In this document: positions 1 to 5,463 of the stretch, in pieces | Position numbering within the stretch: position 1 is the first letter of the stretch | How the letters are laid out: every line of letters begins with the position of its first letter | From: an uncultured bacterium | GTDB lineage: Bacteria; Planctomycetota; UBA1135; GCA-002686595 | Reading direction: 5' to 3' | DNA: 9,249 bases | NCBI GenBank assembly: GCA_913058555.1 | Contig: CAJXRJ010000265.1 | Location: 1 to 9,249, forward strand | The notes under the pieces: generated by a model | The model's input: the letters and a program-made list of their open reading frames with translations, nothing else | Told to the model about the DNA's origin: nothing | Database searches by the model: none | Position numbers and translations under genes: made by a program

Positions 1-143
1 GTGATATTGTCGAAGCTTGGCGGGAGCGGCGAGCTCGCGCGTCCAACGCCCCCCTCGATGAGGTCGAAGGGGAACGCCGACGCACCCGGAAGAAGCGCCG
101 CAGGCACCGGAAACGCCGCCCGAAGGGCGGCGCGGGCCGCTAG
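1..143 (+). CDS. C-terminal fragment of an unidentified protein with a basic tail
   Basis: An open frame entering from the left edge (codons from base 3) encodes 46 residues and stops at TAG 141-143. It begins DIVEAWRERRARASNAPLDE and then becomes strongly basic, with about 17 Arg/Lys among the last 26 residues, ending KGGAGR. Third codon positions are about 75% G/C, in line with the neighbouring genes. Arg/Lys-rich tails like this occur on RNA-binding enzymes such as PcnB-type poly(A) polymerases and DEAD-box helicases, but no catalytic domain is in the window, so the function cannot be assigned. Another frame is also open here (to a stop near 165), which lowers confidence. The stop lies about 424 bases upstream of the intrinsic terminator at 567-601, which may end this gene's transcript. 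Confidence 0.5.
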   Translation, partial: DIVEAWRERRARASNAPLDEVEGERRRTRKKRRRHRKRRPKGGAGR

Positions 144-566
144 CGAGGCCCGTGGCCCCAGGTAAGTACGGGGAAATAGCCTAGGGATGGACGGCGGACG
201 CCGCCGGGCCACCACAGAGCCAATCCGTGTGCTCAATCCCAACGTGGAGGCCCTTTGGGGCCCACTTCGTGAACTTAGCGCCCAGATACGGTCGGGCGTT
301 AAGCGAATCCCTATACGGTCCCCGGTCCTTTTTTTCCGAGGCCGTTCCCCGTTATCGGCGCCAATGGGGGTAGTGTTCACACGTGCGGTGAGGCGCGCCT
401 GAGCGCTCCATTATCCTTCAGCACCCCCCCTGGCTGGACTCGTGACTGTGCGGTGGTCACATCTAGCCTGCTGATGGACGGAGAATTCGGATGTCGCGCC
501 TCCAACGGCGACTCACGTCGCCTCGCGGTCGGAACGCCCCTCCCTGTTCCGATCGCACCCTCCCGC
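144..566 (+). other. Gene-poor stretch with several hairpins; candidate 3' UTR or small RNA
   Basis: I see no convincing protein gene in these 423 bases. Short open frames (from ATG 187, GTG 453 and ATG 491) have no family resemblance, and the last two run straight through the terminator. Inverted repeats are frequent. CGGCGG (192-197) pairs with CCGCCG (201-206). GTG..GGCCC (244-253) pairs with GGGCCCAC (258-265) around a TTTG loop. A 10-bp stem joins 274-283 to 294-303 and is extended by TTCG/CGAA (266-269 with 304-307) across a 4-base bulge. GTGAC/GTCAC pair at 442-446 and 456-460, GGCGAC/GTCGCC at 507-512 and 517-522, and TCGGAAC/GTTCCGA at 529-535 and 546-552. The loop octamer ATACGGTC (286-293) recurs at 313-320. 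Hallmark motifs of RNase P RNA, tmRNA, SRP RNA or 5S rRNA were not found, and no clear promoter was seen. A stable non-coding RNA ending at 601 is possible but unproven. Confidence 0.4.
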
Positions 567-601
567 GGGGCGGGTCCTTCTGGGACCCGCCCCCTTTTTT
601 T
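567..601 (+). terminator. Strong intrinsic (rho-independent) terminator
   Basis: A perfect 11-bp GC-rich stem, GGGGCGGGTCC (567-577) with GGACCCGCCCC (583-593), encloses a 5-base loop (TTCTG) and is followed by C and seven T residues (595-601). This is a canonical plus-strand terminator. On the opposite strand no T-run follows the hairpin, so it acts in one direction. It ends whatever is transcribed from the left and insulates the next gene, whose transcript should start after about 601. Confidence 0.92.
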
Positions 602-714
602 GCCCCTCCATGGCGCGGCGCAGCGCGATCTTGTCGACGAGCCACGGTCGGGCGCACCGGGACGGAATGCGCCCGGAACTGGAAGGATCGGATGCGAGCG
701 TCGATGATGGGCGC

Positions 715-2034
715 ATGCCCCTCGCTAACTCCACTCGCGATCATTCGCTCCAAGGCCCTCGTTTTGTCTCTTGGCCCCCGCGGGCCTTCCGGAGCGCGGC
801 GCTTGCGGTCGTCTCGATGACGTTCGCCGCGGCCGGACTGTCCTACGCATCAAGTTCAGTGAACGGATCCGCATCGCGGTCCCTCCAAGGCGTGCAAGAA
901 GCCCCCGTCACCCCAGCGACGGAAGAGCCCAAGCTCGAAGCCGACGGAGCCCCCTCCCAGGAAGATCTCATCGCCGCGTGGAAACGCCTGTCCCCCAGCG
1001 ATCGAACGGACACGACGCAGTGGTTCATTGCCGAGTGCGACCGTGCGCAGAACTTCCGCGCCGGCCTCGAGCGCTACGTTATGGAGCAGATCGATGGTCC
1101 TCCCCATGACTGGCCCGCCGCGGAGCAGACGCCGCGATTCGATCCAAAGACCCACGCGCCGGCTCAGATCATTCCGCGCAAGTTCGTGGACCCCACGTCC
1201 AAGGCCCACAGCAAGACCTTCAAGCGGGTCGCGGGCGGCACGCTCAAGCGCAACCTCACCCCCGCCGTCGTCTACGACTGGGCCAAGGGTGAGATCGTGA
1301 CCGTCGCTCGCTGGGATGATCCCGAGCGAGTGGCGATGACAGCGGCCGCGGGGTTCTCCCCGTACACGGACCTCGTCGAAGCCTGGGTCACAAAATCCCT
1401 CGACGATCGATCCATGGCCGGCCACGCCAGGGCATTCGGACACGCCTATTCGGATCGAAACGGCCGCGCGTTCGAAGCGATCACCCTTTATCACGCGTGG
1501 TCCTCGGGGGCAGAGCTTGAGATGCCCGACGTGGAGTGCCTCGGGATCATCCACTCCCTGGATGACGACTGGAAGACCTACGTGGCGCCCGTTCCCCCAC
1601 GGCAGCACCAGAAGCTCTATTCCAAGATCGCCAAGCACTTCAGCGCCTATCGCAAATTCCGGGGCCTCCGGGACGCCGCTGCCCGGGCCTACCTGCAGTC
1701 GAATCCGAAGCTCCCGCGGGGCTACGCCCGAACGAAGGACCGGCTCCACGGCTTCTGGGAATCGGCAGGTTCGGACCCGGCGAAACTCGCAACGGAATTG
1801 CCGGACGCAAAGGACTGGGAAGACTGGCTCAATAAGAAGGGGGCCGCCGTGGACCGCGACGGCGAGCTCGTCGGCCGTCGCCGGGGCAGAATTCAGGCCC
1901 TCCAAGCATCGGAAGCTTGGACCCGCCGGACCTTCTACGGAATCCTCAAGGAGTACGGAGCCTTCGATCCCGTGGAGGCACCCAAGGTTCCGCCCCCCGC
2001 CCAAGGGGACGGGGCCGGAAAGGGCGGCAAATAG
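715..2034 (+). CDS. Exported hypothetical protein, first gene of a pair with mutM
   Basis: I do not recognise this family. From ATG 715 the product is 439 residues. A basic N-region is followed by a hydrophobic segment at about residues 26-44 (SAALAVVSMTFAAAGLSYA) and a small-residue stretch suited to signal-peptidase cleavage, so it is probably secreted or periplasmic. The mature part is mostly polar, rich in Trp, Lys, Arg and Asp, and looks largely alpha-helical, with only two cysteines (about residues 108 and 275). It ends in a Pro/Gly/Lys-rich tail. No catalytic motif is evident. The same frame is open upstream from ATG 610 and ATG 667. I prefer 715 because 610 lies only 8 bases after the terminator T-run and the longer N-termini would push the signal anchor far inside the protein. 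None of the starts has a good Shine-Dalgarno sequence. The stop lies 5 bases before the glycosylase start, so the two are probably cotranscribed, although the functional link is obscure. Confidence 0.75.
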   Translation: MPLANSTRDHSLQGPRFVSWPPRAFRSAALAVVSMTFAAAGLSYASSSVNGSASRSLQGVQEAPVTPATEEPKLEADGAPSQEDLIAAWKRLSPSDRTDTTQWFIAECDRAQNFRAGLERYVMEQIDGPPHDWPAAEQTPRFDPKTHAPAQIIPRKFVDPTSKAHSKTFKRVAGGTLKRNLTPAVVYDWAKGEIVTVARWDDPERVAMTAAAGFSPYTDLVEAWVTKSLDDRSMAGHARAFGHAYSDRNGRAFEAITLYHAWSSGAELEMPDVECLGIIHSLDDDWKTYVAPVPPRQHQKLYSKIAKHFSAYRKFRGLRDAAARAYLQSNPKLPRGYARTKDRLHGFWESAGSDPAKLATELPDAKDWEDWLNKKGAAVDRDGELVGRRRGRIQALQASEAWTRRTFYGILKEYGAFDPVEAPKVPPPAQGDGAGKGGK

Positions 2035-2039
2035 CTGAC

Positions 2040-2924
2040 GTGCCCGAGCTCCCGGAAACGGAGGCCTACGTTGCGGCCCTCGGGGCCCACGTCGTAGGAC
2101 AAGCCCTTGAGACCACGCGCCTCGCGAGCCCTTTTCTCCTCCGCACGGTCGAGCCGCCCCTCGACGAAGCCCACGGCAAGACACTGGAGAGCGCGAGCCG
2201 CTTGGGGAAGCGCATCCTCATGCACTTCTGCGACGGCCCAACCCTCGTGATCCACCCGATGATCTCGGGGCGCCTGCGGTGGAAGAAGCGCGGCGCCGGG
2301 CTACCCGGCAAGGCTGGTCTGCTGGCCTTCGACTTTGTGCAGGGCACCTTAGTGTTGACGGAGCAAGGCTCCAAGAAGCGCGCCTCGCTGCACGCCTTCG
2401 CGGACCCAGAATCCGCACTCGTGCTGGACCCCGGCGGGCTCGAGGTGATCGGGTGCGACCCGGGGGAATTCGAAGGCCGGCTGAGGGCGAGCGGGCACAC
2501 GCTCAAGCGCGCGCTCACCTCACCCAAGATCTTCAGCGGCATCGGCAACGCCTGGTCCGATGAGATTCTCTGGGAGGCCCGCCTCTCCCCGGCCGCGCGT
2601 GCGGGCACTCTCAAGCCAGAGAAGGTCGAAGCCCTTTTCCAGGCCACCCAGAGTGTGCTCACGGCCGCGAGGGACCGGCTTGTGGAAAGGGCCTTGCAGG
2701 CCTTCCCGGACAAGGTGACGGCCTTCCAGCCAGAGATGGCCGTGCACGGACGCTTCCAAGAGCCCTGCCCCAGGTGCGAGTCCCCCATCCAGCGCATCAC
2801 GCGGGCCGCAGGCCATGACTTCCACTACTGCGCCGAGTGCCAAACCGGTGGCAGGATCCTCGCGGACCGATCCTTGTCGCGCCTGCTCAAGGACAGCTGG
2901 CCAAAGCGCCTGGAGGACCTCTAG
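2040..2924 (+). CDS. mutM: MutM/Fpg-Nei family DNA glycosylase/AP lyase
   Basis: This is a base-excision repair enzyme: members remove oxidised bases (8-oxoguanine, formamidopyrimidines) and nick the abasic site. GTG 2040 is chosen because it gives the obligatory N-terminus MPELPE, in which Pro2 becomes the Schiff-base nucleophile and Glu3 the acid. The open frame continues upstream, but a longer protein would bury Pro2. The product is 294 residues, near the usual 270-290. The N-terminal beta-sandwich carries the conserved lysine K57 (SRLGKRIL). The DNA-binding H2TH region includes GIGNAWSDE, with N170 matching the conserved Asn. The C-terminal zinc finger has Cys 243, 246, 264 and 267. The classical Arg of the zinc-finger loop (R258 in E. 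coli) is not obvious, as the loop reads GHDFHYC. The RASLH and LADRSLSRLLKDSWP stretches recall, from memory, a less-studied Fpg-like subfamily, so substrate preference may differ from E. coli MutM. It follows the exported hypothetical gene by 5 bases and converges on the minus-strand operon. Confidence 0.94.
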   Translation: MPELPETEAYVAALGAHVVGQALETTRLASPFLLRTVEPPLDEAHGKTLESASRLGKRILMHFCDGPTLVIHPMISGRLRWKKRGAGLPGKAGLLAFDFVQGTLVLTEQGSKKRASLHAFADPESALVLDPGGLEVIGCDPGEFEGRLRASGHTLKRALTSPKIFSGIGNAWSDEILWEARLSPAARAGTLKPEKVEALFQATQSVLTAARDRLVERALQAFPDKVTAFQPEMAVHGRFQEPCPRCESPIQRITRAAGHDFHYCAECQTGGRILADRSLSRLLKDSWPKRLEDL

Positions 2925-2936
2925 CGTCCCCAGCTC

Positions 2937-2948
2937 GGAAGCGCTTCC
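2937..2948. other. Palindrome in the convergent gap, possible weak bidirectional stop signal
   Basis: The 25-base gap between the two converging genes contains a perfect 12-base palindrome, GGAAGCGCTTCC. As RNA it could form only a short hairpin with almost no loop, and no T-run follows on either strand. It may contribute to transcription ending or be accidental. No other terminator is visible between these convergent genes. Confidence 0.2.
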
Positions 2949-2949
2949 C

Positions 2950-4251
2950 CTATCCCCGAATCGCGAGGGCAGCGAGCTCGGCGGTCGCGAACGCAGCCTG
3001 GAAGCTGAGCCCGCCTATCGGGCCATTGACGTCCAGCAGCTCTCCGATCACGAAGAGCCCGTCGTGCCCGTTGACCGCCATGGTGCGGGGGTTGACGTGC
3101 TTAAGGGCGAGCCCCCCCGCCGTGACCTCGGCTTGGTCCCAGCCCAGGGTGCCATCGATGGGAACATCCAGCCCCTTGAGCGTCTCCACGAGCGCGTGTC
3201 GCAGGGACTTCGATAGCCCCCCAACGACGACGTCCGTGGGCACCTTGGCCTCCTCCGCAAAGGCGTCGAAGAGGCGCCTCGGCATCGGGCCGGTGGCCAT
3301 GGTCCCCAGGACGCGCTGTACCTTCGGGTTCCCGGGGCTTCCGGCGGCGCCGACGAAGGCGGCGCGTAGTTCCTCGCGGGACAAGGCAGGGAATGCGTCG
3401 AAGCGCAGTCGAAAACGAGCCGGTCCCGTCATTCCGTTTCGGCGAGCGGCCGACACATGGTGGGACACGTCCATGGCTCCCGGGCCAGACACACCCTTGT
3501 GCGTAAAGAGGATCGGCCGCGACCGCTGGGCGACCTTCTTGCCCTCCCCGTCCACGAGGGTCACCTCGCCCCCCTGCCATGCGATGCCCGTCAGGCTGTG
3601 AACCCATTCGGCCGGCGAACGCAGCGGCACAAGGGCCGGCACGGGCTCCACGATCCCGAGTCCAAGTTCCCTCAGCCACGCGTACCCGTCCCCCGTGGTC
3701 CCGGTTTTCGGGTAGCTGAGCCCCCCCGCCGCCAAGACCACCCGCGGTGCCGCGTAGCGGGCCCCGCTCGCCGTCCCGATGACCCACGTGCCATTCTCCC
3801 TACGGACGAACTCCACCGGCGCGTCCAACACGAGCTCGGCGCCTGCGCCCTGGGTCGCCCCAAGGAGCGCATCCCGCACGTCCCTTGCATTGCCGGACGC
3901 GGGGAAGACCTTCTGAAGGGGCGCTTCGTCGAGGGGCACGCCCCACGATTCAAAGCGTTCGCGCACATCCAGGGGCGTCAGGGTCTGGAACCCGTGGCGA
4001 AGGAATCGCGCGCCTTTGGGACCAAAGAGTGCGGCAGCCTCCGACGGCCCGAGGGTCGTCGTCACGTTGCAGCGCGTCCCGCCGCTGGCCAGGATCTTCG
4101 TCCCCGTGCGCGGCGTCTTCTCGACCACGAGAACGCGCAAACCGCTCCCCCGGGCGAGCCCTTCGGCGCACCACAGTCCCGCCGCTCCGCCGCCCACCAC
4201 AAGGACGTCGGCGGTCACGGCGTCCCCGGCCGCTCCCGGTGAATCAGCCAC
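2950..4251 (-). CDS. HI0933/YhiN-family FAD-dependent oxidoreductase, probable rRNA dihydrouridine synthase
   Basis: The product is a 433-residue flavoprotein, slightly longer than the usual 390-420. The FAD-binding Rossmann motif is VVGGGAAG (18-25), followed by the family signature ASGGTRCNVT (55-64). The C-terminal signature comprises VTAGG (about 376-380) and GELLDVNGPIGG (403-414), which reads through LSFQAAFATAE. Inner motifs LAAGGLSYPKTGTTGDGY and ILFTHKGVSGPG also fit the HI0933-like/YhiN family (TIGR00275). As I recall, E. coli YhiN was recently reported as RdsA, which reduces a uridine of 23S rRNA (position 2449) to dihydrouridine. Applying that role here is inference, and many members are annotated only as NAD(P)/FAD-dependent oxidoreductases. 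The start is GTG 4251, which overlaps the end of dusB by 8 bases (GTGGCTGA), so translation is probably coupled. It is the last gene of the minus-strand operon. Confidence 0.94.
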   Translation of the reverse strand: MADSPGAAGDAVTADVLVVGGGAAGLWCAEGLARGSGLRVLVVEKTPRTGTKILASGGTRCNVTTTLGPSEAAALFGPKGARFLRHGFQTLTPLDVRERFESWGVPLDEAPLQKVFPASGNARDVRDALLGATQGAGAELVLDAPVEFVRRENGTWVIGTASGARYAAPRVVLAAGGLSYPKTGTTGDGYAWLRELGLGIVEPVPALVPLRSPAEWVHSLTGIAWQGGEVTLVDGEGKKVAQRSRPILFTHKGVSGPGAMDVSHHVSAARRNGMTGPARFRLRFDAFPALSREELRAAFVGAAGSPGNPKVQRVLGTMATGPMPRRLFDAFAEEAKVPTDVVVGGLSKSLRHALVETLKGLDVPIDGTLGWDQAEVTAGGLALKHVNPRTMAVNGHDGLFVIGELLDVNGPIGGLSFQAAFATAELAALAIRG

Positions 4252-5461
4252 CGTTGAGCGCCTTCTCCCAAGCCTGGATCTCGTCGATGGATCGCGGCCC
4301 TTTGGGAGGCGTGTCGTCGTCCCGGTTGTCCAGGTACCCCTCGGGCAGCTTCACGGACTGGGTCTTCGAACCCTTCGCTCGCTGGGCCCGGAGGGCCGTC
4401 ACAGGGAAAGGCTCGTCCATGTCGAGCTGCTGCACGGCCTGGGCGATGTCGTCCAGCGTCTTGATCCGCATGAGGTTGCCGCGCACTGCCGCCGACCCGT
4501 GGAAGCCCTTCGTGTACCAGGCCGTCCACTTGCGCATCTGACGTATGCCGATGTCCTCTCCGAACAGAGCCTGCAGGCGCCGTCCGTGGTCCAGCATGAT
4601 CTCGACGATGCCCCCGAAGCGCGGCGGCAAGTCGGGCTCTTCGCCATTGAACACCTGCGCAAGCTCCCGGAAGAGCCAAGGGCGGCCGAGGCAGCCCCGC
4701 CCCACGATCACGCCCTGGCAGCCCGTCTGCCGCATCATGCGGAGGGCGTCGTACGGCTCCCAGATGTCCCCGTTCCCGAGCACAGGCACGTCGAGGACCT
4801 CCACGAGGCGGCCGATGGCAGACCAATCCGCTTCGCCCGAGTAAAGCTGCGACGCGGTGCGGGCGTGCAGCCCCACGGCGGACGCGCCTTCCCCAGCCGC
4901 CGCCTTTCCGGCCTCTTCGTAGGTGATGAGGTCCTCGCTGATGCCCATGCGCATCTTGACCGTCACCGGGACCTCCCCCGCGTTCTGCACCATGGCCCGA
5001 ACGAGGCGCGCCAAGAGCCGCGGCTTGACGGGGATAGCGCTCCCGCCACCGGCCCGCGTGACCTTCGGCACGGGGCAGCCCATGTTGATGTCCAGGTGAT
5101 CCACGCCCTCGTCCACGAGGCTCGCCACCATCTCGCCGAGGTCCACCGGGTCGGCACCGTACACCTGCACAGAGCGCGGCGACTCATCGGGCGATGACGA
5201 CGCCAAGAGGGAAGTGAGGCGATTCCCCATTAGGTACCCGCGCGCCGTGATCATCTCGGACACGTAGAGCCCCGCGCCGTACTCGCGGCACAGCGTCCTG
5301 AAGGCCAAGTTCGTGACCCCCGCCATGGGCGCGAGCACGACCGGCGGCCACACGTCGAGCACGCCCGTCACCTGACCTTCCCCCAGGCGGAGGGGAGCAA
5401 ACTCCCCCTCCTGGGCGACGGGCACGTCCTTGTTGATTTCCGTCGAGAACCGATCCGTCAC
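4244..5461 (-). CDS. dusB: DusB-type tRNA-dihydrouridine synthase
   Basis: This FMN- and NADPH-dependent enzyme reduces uridine to dihydrouridine in tRNA. From GTG 5461 the product is 405 residues. The TIM barrel opens with VVLAPMAGVTNLAFR (41-55). INMGCPVPKV (125-134) carries the catalytic Cys129. VTVKMRMG (166-173, with K169), LHARTASQLYSGEADW (198-213, with H199), LGNGDI (228-233) and VGRGCLGRPW (253-262) are the FMN-binding and active-site elements. It exceeds the typical 320-350 residues through a C-terminal tail (about 350-405) containing KLPEGYLDNRDD. From memory, the tail and the core stretch SPDESPRSVQVY closely resemble actinobacterial DusB. The start was chosen because it falls 2 bases after the amidohydrolase stop and has GGGAG and GGGAAG purine runs just upstream, inside that gene's last codons. 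The same frame stays open further upstream but overlaps the amidohydrolase. It overlaps the downstream flavoprotein gene by 8 bases, so it is the middle gene of a tight operon. Confidence 0.96.
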   Translation of the reverse strand: MTDRFSTEINKDVPVAQEGEFAPLRLGEGQVTGVLDVWPPVVLAPMAGVTNLAFRTLCREYGAGLYVSEMITARGYLMGNRLTSLLASSSPDESPRSVQVYGADPVDLGEMVASLVDEGVDHLDINMGCPVPKVTRAGGGSAIPVKPRLLARLVRAMVQNAGEVPVTVKMRMGISEDLITYEEAGKAAAGEGASAVGLHARTASQLYSGEADWSAIGRLVEVLDVPVLGNGDIWEPYDALRMMRQTGCQGVIVGRGCLGRPWLFRELAQVFNGEEPDLPPRFGGIVEIMLDHGRRLQALFGEDIGIRQMRKWTAWYTKGFHGSAAVRGNLMRIKTLDDIAQAVQQLDMDEPFPVTALRAQRAKGSKTQSVKLPEGYLDNRDDDTPPKGPRSIDEIQAWEKALNGG

Positions 5462-5463
5462 GG

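Noticed and set aside
296..311. GTTAAGCGAATCCC, resembling a tRNA T-arm
   Set aside because: It lacks the GTTCRA core and there is no acceptor or anticodon arm at the right distance. The bases are better explained by the 266-307 hairpin.
329..335. Run of seven T residues, considered as a second terminator
   Set aside because: No adjacent GC-rich stem. The only nearby pairing (315-320 with 340-345) places the T-run in the loop, and the 274-303 hairpin ends 25 bases too early.
187..402. 71-codon frame between the truncated first gene and the terminator
   Set aside because: No ribosome-binding site, no family resemblance, and it overlaps the strongest hairpins.
391..408. Adjacent palindromes AGGCGCGCCT and GAGCGCTC, considered as an operator or attachment site
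   Set aside because: Short self-complementary GC words are common at this base composition and no associated regulator or integrase is present.
491..820. Frame starting at ATG 491 with GGAG 7 bases upstream
   Set aside because: The ribosome-binding site is good, but the frame runs through the intrinsic terminator and into the signal-peptide region of the next gene in another frame, and it is Arg/Pro-rich without motifs.
856..2184. Long open frame of about 440 codons on the minus strand opposite the exported protein and the start of mutM
   Set aside because: It is antisense to two better-supported frames, has a Gly/Arg/Val-rich composition typical of a shadow in GC-rich DNA, and shows no motif.
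4016..5197. Open frame of about 390 codons on the plus strand opposite dusB and the flavoprotein start
   Set aside because: Antisense to confidently recognised genes. The His/Arg/Pro-rich composition is a mirror artefact.
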